A stretch of DNA of 36,684 nt from Blastocatellia bacterium (lineage in GTDB: Bacteria; Acidobacteriota; Blastocatellia; UBA7656; JADIYM01): NCBI GenBank assembly GCA_021463145.1, contig JAJTWZ010000043.1:1-36684 (forward strand). The letters are read 5' to 3'. The notes beneath the pieces are model-generated. The model ran no database searches. It saw only the letters and a program-made list of their open reading frames with translations, and was not told the DNA's origin. This document shows positions 27,904 to 36,684 of the stretch, in pieces. Numbering within the stretch: position 1 is the first letter of the stretch; each line of letters opens with the position of its first letter. A program made the translations under genes and the position numbers.

Positions 27904-29580
27904 ATGACCCGTATTCGTCCGACCGCGCGCTCCTTCGCAGTCTTGACCGCGGCATTCGCCCTTTTCGCTCCGGCTTTGTCCGTCCGTTCACAGTCCACGT
28001 CGGCCCCGGCAGTGGCTATGGCATTGTCGAGGGAGGAGAAGTCGGCGGCAAAGGACGTCGACGAACGTGACATTCGTGAGTTCACGATCGAGCTTGCCGC
28101 TCCCGCAATGGAAGGGCGAGCGACCGGCGCACCTGGAGGCGAAAGGGCCGCGGCGGCGATTGCCGCGCATCTGGCCAAGGCCGGGTTGAAGCCTGGCGGC
28201 GACAACGGCACCTTCATGCAACTGGTTCCGTTCGTGGCGCGAACGGTGTCGCCGGAAACTACGTTCGAGGTCGGCGGTACGAAGCTCGCGTTCGGTAAGG
28301 ATTACGTGCTGGCGCCGCCGCTTCCGGCCGAGGTGAAGCGGGTGGAGGCCGAAGCCGTACTCGCTGGATACGGAGTGGTCAGCGAAGAGTTGAAACGCGA
28401 CGACTTCGCCGGGCTCGATGTAAAGGGCAAGGTCGTTCTGCTGATTGCCGGCAGGCCGGCCGGCGTCGACGAGAAAGCCTGGGCCAAGGCCAGCGGGCAG
28501 ATGTCCGTGATGACCAACGTCGTTTCTCGCGGGGCGGCGGGCATCGTGGTAGTCGGATTTTCCGGCGGGTCACGGCCGTTCGCGTCAATCGCTGACTACC
28601 TTTCTCGCCGGAGCGTGGCTCTGGCAGGAGCGCAGGGGATGTCGCTTCCACTGCCGCCGATCGTACTGACGGGCACAGAGGGTGCGAGGAGCATTTTCGC
28701 GGCGGCTGGGATGAACTTCGACGAGGTAAGCGCGAAAGCCTCAGCCGGTGAGGCGGTTTCGAAAGCTCTCGGCTTGACGGCAAAGCTCGTTGCCGCTGCG
28801 GACAGAAAGGAAGTGAAGGGGAGCAACGTCGTTGCCGTGCTGCCGGGGTCGGATCCGGTGCTAGCGAAACAGGCCGTGGTGATTACGGCCCACTACGACG
28901 CTTACGGAATGTCGGTTGGCGGGGGCGTGTACGCCGGTGCGGCCGACAACGCGCTCGGCGTTGCCCAGTTGATGGCGATCGCGAAGGCCGCGTCCAGGGC
29001 CAGGCCGAAGCGAACGATGGTCTTCCTTGCCGTTTGTGGAGAGGAGCACGGACTGCTCGGCGCGAAATACTGGACGGAGCATCCGACGTGGCCGATTGCC
29101 GACATTGCGGCAAACCTCAACTTCGACGGGATTGGCACGGAGATATATGGTCCGGTGGAGCGCATCGTCGGATTCGGCGGCGAATTCTCGTCGCTCGGGC
29201 CTCAACTCGAGGCGGTTGCAACGGCGTTCGGTGCTCGTGTAATTGCGGATCCGATGCCGGAGGAGAAAGCGTTCCTCAGGTCGGATCACTATGAATTCGT
29301 GAAGAAGGGAGTGCCGGCGCTAATGCTGCTCGGCGCACCCGGAGGCGACGAGCAGCAGTGGATTGCCCGGGCGAAGAAATGGCTCGAAACGGATTACCAC
29401 CAAGTGACGGACGTCGTCCGGGACGACTGGAATTGGAGAGGAGCGAAGACGACGGCATCCATCGCCCTCGTAGTGGCACTGCGAGTGGCAAATGCCGCCG
29501 ACGTACCGGTGTGGAACGCGGACTCGAAATGGCAGCGGGCCGCGCCCACGTCTGACGGCCGGCCTGCTCCCGGGGCGTAG
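27904..29580 (+). CDS. Exported M28-family zinc aminopeptidase
   Basis: A 558-residue exported metallopeptidase. A signal peptide (about 1-30) ends near VRSQS. The M28 zinc-site residues are all present: His330 (TAHYD), Asp348 (AADNALG), Glu380 and Glu381 (CGEEHG), Asp408 (NFDGIG) and His462 (SDHYEF). A region between about residues 100 and 300 has the look of a protease-associated insert. ATG 27904 has GGAG at 27891-27894, nine bases upstream; the open frame extends back to 27583 only as a shadow of the helicase. Expected to trim amino-terminal residues from peptides outside the inner membrane. The tail after residue 530 is polar. M28 also includes glutaminyl cyclases and carboxypeptidases, so exact specificity is open. 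Confidence 0.93.
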   Translation: MTRIRPTARSFAVLTAAFALFAPALSVRSQSTSAPAVAMALSREEKSAAKDVDERDIREFTIELAAPAMEGRATGAPGGERAAAAIAAHLAKAGLKPGGDNGTFMQLVPFVARTVSPETTFEVGGTKLAFGKDYVLAPPLPAEVKRVEAEAVLAGYGVVSEELKRDDFAGLDVKGKVVLLIAGRPAGVDEKAWAKASGQMSVMTNVVSRGAAGIVVVGFSGGSRPFASIADYLSRRSVALAGAQGMSLPLPPIVLTGTEGARSIFAAAGMNFDEVSAKASAGEAVSKALGLTAKLVAAADRKEVKGSNVVAVLPGSDPVLAKQAVVITAHYDAYGMSVGGGVYAGAADNALGVAQLMAIAKAASRARPKRTMVFLAVCGEEHGLLGAKYWTEHPTWPIADIAANLNFDGIGTEIYGPVERIVGFGGEFSSLGPQLEAVATAFGARVIADPMPEEKAFLRSDHYEFVKKGVPALMLLGAPGGDEQQWIARAKKWLETDYHQVTDVVRDDWNWRGAKTTASIALVVALRVANAADVPVWNADSKWQRAAPTSDGRPAPGA

Positions 29581-29609
29581 CCGAACTACCTTCGGAGGCC
29601 GGAGCCAGG

Positions 29610-29652
29610 GACCTGCGCGAAGCGCCGTGCTGAAAGGCGCTACTCGCAGGTC
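29610..29652. terminator. Bidirectional terminator-like hairpin
   Basis: Between the convergent M28 and nuclease genes, GACCTGCG (29610-29617) pairs with CGCAGGTC (29645-29652), and inside it AGCGCC (29621-29626) pairs with GGCGCT (29636-29641), separated by a 3x3 internal loop and closed by a nine-base loop. All 14 pairs are perfect. No T run follows. Confidence 0.65.
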
Positions 29653-29688
29653 GCCCGTTCGGAATCACTGGCGAGAGTCTCGATCGCG

Positions 29689-30594
29689 CTACCGGTCTCC
29701 ATCGCGATTCCGGCTCTCGAGTTCAGCCTCGACGTCGTCGGGCAGCTCCGACAGGAAGTCGAGCCCGGTGGCTTCCTCGATCGCGTCTACCGTGGTCTGG
29801 TAGGTGCGCCAATCCACGTGCCTCGCCCCATCCCGATTCGGCATCGACACGGCGATGACGCGCGTGTTCGGATCCACGCGCGCCAGATCGTCGTCACCTG
29901 CCGGAAGCACCAGGACTACTTTCCAGACGGCCTCCGGCGCAAACACCCGCGACCCGCGCGGGAGCTGCGTGAACGGTCCCGAGCCGCCTGCGACGATGTA
30001 AAGCTCGTTACCGTCCCGAGCAAGTTCGCGGCACATCATCTCGAGGTCGTTCCAGGGCCCCTGGTTGTTGTCGTCTGCCTGCGGAAGCACGTTCGTCAGC
30101 AGGAACGTCGCCGCGTTGTCTTCCCGGCTGGCCGTTCGATCCCCCGACGGGCACATGTGGCCGCGACCGAATCCGCTGCCGCGGAAATCCCTGGACGTCG
30201 CACGCGGAAATCCCTGCGGAAGCGAGTCGTCGGGTTGGAAGTCCGAGCGTGGCGCGGGTCCGAGGTCGGAAGCTTCGAGGTGCCACGCGACCCAGTTGGG
30301 AATGCAGCGCCGCCGGTTGTACGACAGCACGTACTGCGTTCTCTCGATCAGGTAGTCGTCGGGCGTCGTCTCCGCGGCGTCACTCGGCATTCCGGGCACG
30401 ACGTTCAGTTCAGCTCGGGCGACCCTGGCCCGAAACCCCGGAGGATTCACCTTGCGCCGCGCCTCCTCCGGCGCTACCTCACGGCCGAGCGGTGGGGCCG
30501 GCGAGCACGATCGCAATCCCGCAACGAGCAGCACGGCGACGACGATCACGCCTCCGGCCGCCCACAACGACATCGAACGGATTGGCGCCGCCAT
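29689..30594 (-). CDS. DNA/RNA non-specific endonuclease (NucA/EndoG-like)
   Basis: A 301-residue exported or membrane-anchored nuclease of the beta-beta-alpha-metal fold. One membrane helix (about 9-27) ends in LRSC, a near-lipobox with Cys30. The active site is GRGHMCPSGDR with general base His146; the family norm is DRGH, so Asp is replaced by Gly143. The metal-binding Asn is Asn177 in DNNQGPWNDLE, matching the NQGxW element of Serratia nuclease. The start lies three bases after the J-domain gene stop, so the two are cotranscribed. A role in degrading external nucleic acid is inferred. Activity is likely but the Gly substitution deserves a check. Confidence 0.92.
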   Translation of the reverse strand: MAAPIRSMSLWAAGGVIVVAVLLVAGLRSCSPAPPLGREVAPEEARRKVNPPGFRARVARAELNVVPGMPSDAAETTPDDYLIERTQYVLSYNRRRCIPNWVAWHLEASDLGPAPRSDFQPDDSLPQGFPRATSRDFRGSGFGRGHMCPSGDRTASREDNAATFLLTNVLPQADDNNQGPWNDLEMMCRELARDGNELYIVAGGSGPFTQLPRGSRVFAPEAVWKVVLVLPAGDDDLARVDPNTRVIAVSMPNRDGARHVDWRTYQTTVDAIEEATGLDFLSELPDDVEAELESRNRDGDR

Positions 30595-30597
30595 ACC

Positions 30598-31473
30598 TCA
30601 GGCAACGTGCTGCAGGAGGTCCAGACGGGACTGCTGCTTGCGGATCTTCCGGTCGAGTTCGGCGAGTTTCTCGGCGACGAGGTCACGGCCCTGTCGCGCT
30701 GCGTCGAGCGCCTCGCGCCATAGGTCGTGGAACTCCGAGCGCTCGAGCGCTTCGATCTCGCGCTCGACATCGGCGAGCCGGCGTTCGCCGACGGCAATCC
30801 GGCGCAAAAGGCGCGCGAGATCGCTGCCTGCTTCGGCGCCGACGTCCACGTCTGCAAGCAGGGATTGGAGCAGGCCGTGGTCTCCGTCCCGATACGCGCG
30901 GTTCGCTTCGATCATCAGTTCGTGACGGAACGCCGCCTCGTCTTCGTCGTCGGCACGGTCGGGATGCATCTCGAACGCAATCCTGCGAAACAGCCGCTTC
31001 AGACCGGTGGAAGGCGTGTGGCAGCTCGAGACGTCGGCCTCGGGGAAATCCTCGCCGTACTCTGCAGCGGACCGCTCGGCTCGCAACCTTGCGGCCTCCG
31101 CGCGTTCGGCCAATTCGGAGTCCTCCGGCGACATTGCGGACATTGCCGCGAGGATGCCTGCTTCCAGCCTGTCGAGTTCGACGTATCGCGAGCGCACGGC
31201 ACGAAGGTAGCGAGTTTCGAATGCGACGATCTCGGCGCGCAGCGCCACCAGGTATTCGTTGCGATCGGTGAGCCTCGCCTGCAGTTCGACCAGCTCGGCG
31301 GCCTTTGCGGCCACCTCGCCGGTGGCCGCCGAGGCCGGCGACACAACGATTGCATTCCCAGTGCCGTCCATCGCCGTGGAGTGTACACGCTCCGCGCGCG
31401 AAGCGCTCTGGAGTGCGGCCCGAAGCGCCGCTTTGGATCGGTCCGAATCGACGACTTCTCCTTTCTCCAGCAC
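30598..31473 (-). CDS. J-domain coiled-coil protein (DnaJ-like)
   Basis: A 291-residue soluble protein. Residues 155-200 look like a J-domain: GLKRLFRRIAFEMHPDRADDE with the HPD tripeptide at 170-172, which stimulates Hsp70 ATPase, followed by FRHELMIEANRAYRDGD. It is flanked by long charged coiled-coil segments (about 50-135 and 218-288) and has no zinc-finger or client-binding DnaJ domains. Start is GTG 31473 with GAGG eight bases upstream; ATG 31371 would shorten it by 34 residues. It sits 34 bp after pgi and three bases before the nuclease gene, in one operon. The Hsp70 partner and client are unknown. Confidence 0.85.
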   Translation of the reverse strand: MLEKGEVVDSDRSKAALRAALQSASRAERVHSTAMDGTGNAIVVSPASAATGEVAAKAAELVELQARLTDRNEYLVALRAEIVAFETRYLRAVRSRYVELDRLEAGILAAMSAMSPEDSELAERAEAARLRAERSAAEYGEDFPEADVSSCHTPSTGLKRLFRRIAFEMHPDRADDEDEAAFRHELMIEANRAYRDGDHGLLQSLLADVDVGAEAGSDLARLLRRIAVGERRLADVEREIEALERSEFHDLWREALDAARQGRDLVAEKLAELDRKIRKQQSRLDLLQHVA

Positions 31474-31507
31474 GCCTCACGCCTCAAGCTGCAGATGCAC
31501 GCCCCTC

Positions 31508-33304
<1,797 letters not shown>

Positions 33305-33310
33305 TCAATA

Positions 33311-33601
33311 ATGATCGTGGTATTTGCAAACGTCCGGGCCAAGGAGGGAAGGGAGGCCGAGTTCGGCGAGGTGGTGCGGAAACTGGTTCGCGAGACCCGG
33401 ACCGAGGAGGGATGTCTTCAGTACGACGCCCACCAGGCGACCGAGAACCCGTGTGCATTCGCCTTCTACGAGCGCTGGGCGTCGAAGGAGGCGCTGGATT
33501 TCCACCTGCGGACGCCGCACATCGCCGAGGCTTTCGCTGTATTGCCCGAGCTCGCGGAGGGCCCACCCGCGATCGTCACTTACGACCTGATCGAGGCGTA
33601 G
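33311..33601 (+). CDS. Antibiotic biosynthesis monooxygenase (ABM) domain protein
   Basis: A 96-residue single-domain protein of the dimeric alpha-beta barrel fold. MIVVFANVRAKEGREAEF, EEGCLQYDAHQ, FAFYERWASKEALDFH and HIAEAF follow the YgiN/ABM pattern. Family members include quinol monooxygenase YgiN and heme-degrading enzymes, but many have unknown substrates. AGGAG at 33300-33304, six bases before ATG 33311, fixes the start; the open frame reaching back to 32969 is a shadow of pgi. It is divergent from pgi (159 bp) and convergent with trxA. Substrate not predictable. Confidence 0.92.
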   Translation: MIVVFANVRAKEGREAEFGEVVRKLVRETRTEEGCLQYDAHQATENPCAFAFYERWASKEALDFHLRTPHIAEAFAVLPELAEGPPAIVTYDLIEA

Positions 33602-33611
33602 CCCGCAGACG

Positions 33612-33652
33612 GCAGCGCGGATCGGCCGTTGAGTCCGGACGATCCGCGCTGC
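33612..33652 (+). terminator. Terminator-like hairpin after ABM gene
   Basis: GCAGCGCGGATC (33612-33623) and GATCCGCGCTGC (33641-33652) form a perfect 12-bp stem with a 17-nt loop, ten bases after the stop of the ABM gene. Only a short AT-rich stretch (TCAATATT) follows, not a true T run. Confidence 0.7.
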
Positions 33653-33663
33653 TCAATATTCGA

Positions 33664-33687
33664 TCCGGCCACGGGACGCGGGCCGGA
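33664..33687 (-). terminator. Terminator-like hairpin after thioredoxin gene
   Basis: TCCGGCC (33664-33670) pairs with GGCCGGA (33681-33687) across ten bases, nine bases beyond the trxA stop on the minus strand. With the neighbouring 12-bp stem it forms back-to-back terminators between convergent genes. Confidence 0.5.
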
Positions 33688-33696
33688 CCGGGCCGA

Positions 33697-34032
33697 TCAG
33701 CCGATGAGCGAGTTCAACCGCCCTTCGAGCGAGCTCTTCGGAGCGGAGCCTACGATCTGATCGACCACCCGACCGTTCTTGAAGAAGAGCAGCGTCGGGA
33801 TCGACCGGATGTTGAACCGGCTGGCCGTCGCGCTGTTGTCGTCGACGTCCATCTTCCCAATCTTCGCGCGGCCAGCGAACTGACCGGCGAGTTCCTCGAT
33901 GACGGGCGCGATCGCGCGACAGGGTCCGCACCAGGTTGCCCAGAAATCAACGAGCACCGGTTCCGGGCTGTTGATCACTTCCGAATCGAAATTGCTGTCA
34001 GTCAAAGTCACGTACTTCGCGTCATCCGCCAT
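33697..34032 (-). CDS. trxA: Thioredoxin
   Basis: A 111-residue cytosolic disulfide reductase. VLVDFWATWCGPCRAIAPVIEEL contains the redox pair Cys35 and Cys38 in WCGPC; the cis-proline IRSIPTLLFFKNGR and the GSAPKSSLEGRL end are typical. Length equals classic TrxA (about 108). The start is ATG 34032 with GGAGG five bases upstream; the longer frame to 34158 overlaps the regulator gene and is not thioredoxin-like. It lies 58 bp after the TetR gene and may be read with it or from its own promoter. No reductase gene is in view. Confidence 0.96.
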   Translation of the reverse strand: MADDAKYVTLTDSNFDSEVINSPEPVLVDFWATWCGPCRAIAPVIEELAGQFAGRAKIGKMDVDDNSATASRFNIRSIPTLLFFKNGRVVDQIVGSAPKSSLEGRLNSLIG

Positions 34033-34090
34033 GATTTCCTCCCGGGATTGCTGAGCGCGCGGCCTCACCGCGCCAGTGCCGGAGCGGCGT

Positions 34091-34708
34091 TCAAGCCGTC
34101 CGGGAAACGCGTGAGCGAGCCGGACCGAACCCGGCGAGCAGCACGCCAATGATGTCATCTATGGATTTCCGGTCAGCGGAGACCTTCGAAACCACCTGCA
34201 GTCCCTGCAAAGTGCAGATAACGAAGCGGGCCAGCGCGCGCTCTTCGATCGGCGATTCGAGGTCGCCCTGGGCACGTGCCCGAGCCATCGCGTCGCAAAA
34301 GGCATCTTCGGTTCGCCGATAGTATTCGGCGACCGTCCTTGCCGTGTCGCGGCAGTGCGGCGCAAGCTCGACCGCCGAGTTCGTCATAAGGCAACCGCGG
34401 CGGCGCCGGTCGTGCGCCATTGAATCGGCAAGGGATCGTATTGCTACCTCGATGCCGTCGCGCGCCCGCTCGTGAGACTCGAGCTCGTGCACGGTCGCCG
34501 CGAGAGCTCGCCCGTAGTAGCGCTCTATCGCCGCGAGAAACAGAGCGTGTTTGTCGCCAAACGTGGCGTACAGGCTACCCCGATTGATCCCCATGCCTTC
34601 CACGAGATCCTGAATGGAGGTCGCTTCGTACCCCTTGCACCAGAAGGCTTCGATCGCCCGATCGAGGACTTCGTCACGCTCGAAAGACTTAGGTCGCGCC
34701 ATTTCCAT
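34091..34708 (-). CDS. TetR/AcrR-family transcriptional regulator
   Basis: A 205-residue repressor-type regulator. The N-terminal helix-turn-helix covers about residues 8-58 (RDEVLDRAIEAFWCKGYEATSIQDLVEGMG then INRGSLYATFGDKHALF). The C-terminal ligand domain includes RRGCLMTNSAVELAPHC, as in the ComR/AcuR-like branch. Start may be ATG 34708 or ATG 34702; the second gives the usual MARPKSF opening and suits the promoter, which would put the start of RNA near 34714. It is divergent from ackA and upstream of trxA. Ligand and targets unknown; autoregulation is usual in the family. Confidence 0.92.
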   Translation of the reverse strand: MEMARPKSFERDEVLDRAIEAFWCKGYEATSIQDLVEGMGINRGSLYATFGDKHALFLAAIERYYGRALAATVHELESHERARDGIEVAIRSLADSMAHDRRRRGCLMTNSAVELAPHCRDTARTVAEYYRRTEDAFCDAMARARAQGDLESPIEERALARFVICTLQGLQVVSKVSADRKSIDDIIGVLLAGFGPARSRVSRTA

Positions 34709-34720
34709 TCACCGGACGCA

Positions 34721-34763
34721 ACTATCGCACATTCTGGAACGATCAGTCAAGAACGAGTGTTCC
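34721..34763 (-). promoter_or_regulatory. TetR gene promoter with possible operator
   Basis: On the minus strand TTGACT (34750-34745) and GATAGT (34726-34721) are 18 bp apart, and the -10 box is preceded by TGC as in extended -10 promoters. GGAAC (34736-34740) and GTTCC (34759-34763) form an inverted repeat that covers the -35 box and could be a repressor operator. The promoter is moderately supported, the operator weakly. Confidence 0.45.
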
Positions 34764-34871
34764 GGGCGGGATGGCGGAAGAGGGAAAGGCATCGTGGCGA
34801 AAACTGCGATCGAGGTCAAGCCCGCATCCGGCCGTTGAAGGAGCGGCCGTATGGCATGATCTCCGGCCCGG

Positions 34872-34892
34872 GGTGACGGATCCGGCGTCACC
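34872..34892 (+). promoter_or_regulatory. Leader hairpin upstream of acetate kinase
   Basis: GGTGACG (34872-34878) pairs perfectly with CGTCACC (34886-34892) around a seven-base loop. It ends eight bases before the AGGAGG ribosome site (34901-34906) and leaves that site free. It may affect transcript stability or ribosome access, or be an operator. Confidence 0.4.
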
Positions 34893-34911
34893 GCTTTGGC
34901 AGGAGGCATTC

Positions 34912-36159
34912 GTGAACGTACTCGTCCTCAACTGCGGCAGTTCGTCGCTGAAGTTCCAGGTCATCGAGTCCGATCTCGACTTGATAGAGCGGGATGCGGA
35001 TCGAACGCTTGCATCGGGTGTCATCGAGCGCATCGGAAGCGAGGCGCTGATCACGGTGCGAGCGCCGGGAGCGCCGGTGCTGAAGCGCGCCGAGCCGCTT
35101 CGCGATCACCGTGCCGCCCTCGAATACGCAATTGGGCTCTTCAGGTCGGGCGACGTTCGAATCGAAGAGGCTTCGTCGATCGCCGACGTGCACGCCATCG
35201 GGCATCGGATCGTCCACGGTGGCGAGAAGCTGACGAAGAGCATCATTATCGATTCGTCGGTCGTCGAGCAGATCGAAGACTGCATAGAACTGGCGCCGCT
35301 TCACAACCCCGCAAATCTCAAGGGCATCGCCGCCGCGAAGGCCATTTTCGGCGACTCCGTGCCGCACGTGGCCGTGTTCGATACCGCATTCCACGCCACG
35401 ATGCCCGCGACTTCGTTCCTTTATGCCTTGCCATACCAGCTCTACGTTCGCCATCGCGTGCGCCGCTATGGATTCCACGGCACCTCGCACAGATACGTCG
35501 CCTACCGATACCGTCAACTGACGGGCAAGTCGCGCGAAGAGACGAACATCGTCACGGTTCACCTTGGCAACGGGTGCTCGATCTGTGCAATTCGCGGCGG
35601 AGAATCGCTCGACACATCGATGGGGATGACGCCCGTCGAAGGCCTCGTAATGGGTACGCGAAGCGGCGACCTCGATGCGTCAATCCTGCCGTTCCTCCAC
35701 CACAAGGAAGGAATGCAGGTCGACGAGCTGGACGGGATGCTCAACAAGCGGTCCGGCCTACTCGGGATTTCGGGATTGACGAACGACATGCGCGACCTGC
35801 TCGAGGAGGAGCGCGCGAACCAGGACCGCCGCGCCGGGCTTGCTGTCGACATCTTCTGCCAGCGGGTGCGGAAGTACATCGGTGCGTACCTAGCGATAAT
35901 GAATGGCGCCGACGCGCTGGTATTCACGGGCGGCATCGGCGAGAACTCGGACGAAATCCGTCGCCGTATCTGTGCGGACATGGGATTCCTGGGTATCTCG
36001 CTCGACGAGAAGCTAAATTCGGCGACGGTGGGGCGGCTCGAAGGAGAGGTGTCGGGTTCCGGATGCCGGGTCCGCATTTTCGTGATACCGACGAACGAAG
36101 AATTGCTGATCGCGCGCGACACGGTGCGCTGCGTCAGGGACGCGCCTCGGAGGTGGTAG
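34912..36159 (+). CDS. ackA: Acetate kinase
   Basis: A 415-residue cytosolic enzyme converting acetyl phosphate and ADP to acetate and ATP, or the reverse. Family signatures are clear: VLVLNCGSSSLKF at the N-terminus, AIGHRIVHGGE, VFDTAFHATMP, RRYGFHGTSHRYVA, HLGNGCSICAI, and FTGGIGENS near the C-terminus. GTG 34912 has a perfect AGGAGG with five-base spacing, which decides the start against the longer frame from 34771. Slightly longer than E. coli AckA (400). No phosphotransacetylase or phosphoketolase gene is adjacent; acetyl-phosphate supply must be encoded elsewhere. Divergent from the TetR gene across about 200 bp. Confidence 0.97.
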   Translation: MNVLVLNCGSSSLKFQVIESDLDLIERDADRTLASGVIERIGSEALITVRAPGAPVLKRAEPLRDHRAALEYAIGLFRSGDVRIEEASSIADVHAIGHRIVHGGEKLTKSIIIDSSVVEQIEDCIELAPLHNPANLKGIAAAKAIFGDSVPHVAVFDTAFHATMPATSFLYALPYQLYVRHRVRRYGFHGTSHRYVAYRYRQLTGKSREETNIVTVHLGNGCSICAIRGGESLDTSMGMTPVEGLVMGTRSGDLDASILPFLHHKEGMQVDELDGMLNKRSGLLGISGLTNDMRDLLEEERANQDRRAGLAVDIFCQRVRKYIGAYLAIMNGADALVFTGGIGENSDEIRRRICADMGFLGISLDEKLNSATVGRLEGEVSGSGCRVRIFVIPTNEELLIARDTVRCVRDAPRRW

Positions 36160-36684
36160 TCACCGTGACGCGGCGGGCCGCGCGCGGCGAGTCCGCCGCC
36201 GCGTGGCGGTCGCACAGTCACCAACTCGACGAGCACGGCGGAAGTCGCATCCTTCAGGAACCAGTGCGACCGCTCTGCGGTCAGGATCTTCCTTGGGGTG
36301 CGACCCGGGGTTGACGCCGGATCGCTTCACTCACCGCCGTGCCCCCGGCTATCGCCTGTGACCGCATCGCGATACTGCCGACCGCGGCGCGGTGGATAGC
36401 GCCGGAGCAACGGTGTTTCCTGTAAAGCAGGAAATGCCTCGAGTTTGGCCTTCCGAGCGGCAAACGGATCCGCGACCGCGGAGCGGTAGGTAGCGCCGGG
36501 GCAACGGTGTTTCCTGTAAAGCAGGAAATGCCTCGAGTTTGGCCTTCCGAGAGGCAAACGGGTCCGCGACCGCGGAGCGGTCGAGGTAATAGTTCCCCAC
36601 ACGCCTGCGGCGTACCCCCTGGGATGAAACGGGCAGAGGGGAGCCGTATACTCGCGTCGGCGCCGACGTCGCAGGTCGTCACTG
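36160..36684. repeat. Intergenic repeat cluster 3 (modules D, A, C, C, B)
   Basis: No credible gene. In order the stretch holds module D (36206-36279, as at 13658-13731), module A (36318-36374, as at 5-62), a tandem pair of module C (36397-36490 and 36491-36584, 94 bp each) and module B (about 36592-36645). Hairpins GACCGC-N3-GCGGTC occur at 36268-36282 (TCT loop), 36380-36394 (GGC loop, last base changed), 36474-36488 (GGA loop, last base changed) and 36568-36582 (GGA). All modules have the same orientation as in clusters 1 and 2. The final 40 bases show nothing. Confidence 0.8.
36397..36584. repeat. 94-bp tandem duplication with TTTCCTG/CAGGAAA hairpin
   Basis: Two adjacent copies of module C, 94 bp apart, differ at few positions. 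Each contains the perfect seven-base hairpin TTTCCTG-TAAAG-CAGGAAA (36416-36434 and 36510-36528) and ends in a GACCGC-GGA-GCGGT hairpin. Related single copies at 224-314 and 13437-13475 have TTTCC/GGAAA arms only. Confidence 0.88.

Noticed and set aside
34896-36314. 472-codon plus-strand frame across acetate kinase
   Set aside because: It is a frame-shifted reading of ackA, with Arg-rich low-complexity composition and no domain.

Overview
The window is GC-rich, densely coded bacterial chromosome. Third codon positions are mostly G or C, several genes start with GTG or TTG, and Shine-Dalgarno sites of the GGAG type are common. Lipoprotein and signal-peptide exports, a 7TMR-DISM-type hybrid histidine kinase, a eukaryotic-type Ser/Thr kinase, paired POT peptide transporters, a DPP IV-type peptidase and an M28 peptidase together suggest a Gram-negative, peptide-using heterotroph such as an Acidobacteriota, Gemmatimonadota or Myxococcota relative. 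The sequence alone does not decide the phylum. I found no rRNA, tRNA, transposase, phage gene or CRISPR array.

Layout. 1-485: intergenic repeats. 486-2096 (-): HEAT-like protein of unknown role. 2307-9220 (+): oligopeptide/dipeptide ABC transporter operon (binding lipoprotein, two permeases, two ATPases) ending in a soluble Ser/Thr kinase. 9289-9630 (-): small hypothetical. 9774-13159 (+): hybrid sensor kinase, then a zinc-ribbon membrane protein. 13160-13804: repeat-rich gap with a 41-bp tandem array. 13805-16803 (-): two POT transporters, divergent from 17137-19338 (+), a secreted DPP IV-like peptidase. 19431-21107 (-): EttA-type ABC-F protein. 21350-27763 (-): SUV3-like helicase followed by a large P-loop ATPase resembling PglY/BrxC. 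27904-29580 (+): M28 peptidase. 29689-33151 (-): pgi, a J-domain coiled-coil protein and a DNA/RNA endonuclease. 33311-33601 (+): ABM monooxygenase. 33697-34708 (-): TetR regulator and thioredoxin. 34912-36159 (+): acetate kinase. 36160-36684: repeats again.

How the genes fit together. The main theme is peptide scavenging. The exported DPP IV-like and M28 peptidases would release di- and tripeptides, which the proton-coupled POT carriers and the Dpp/Opp-type ABC transporter import. The nuclease could supply nucleotides in the same way. Pgi and AckA are central carbon enzymes.

The most unusual structure lies outside the genes. A family of short hairpins, GACCGC-N3-GCGGTC, sits in composite repeat modules in only three gaps: both window ends and 13.4-13.7 kb. 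The modules are shuffled between gaps, and one paired position co-varies. Within the transporter operon, two hairpins each bury a ribosome binding site, that of the first permease and that of the kinase, which points to post-transcriptional control of subunit ratio and coupling. The helicase plus PglY/BrxC-like ATPase pair, with no BREX genes beside it, is the best candidate for an undescribed protein system.
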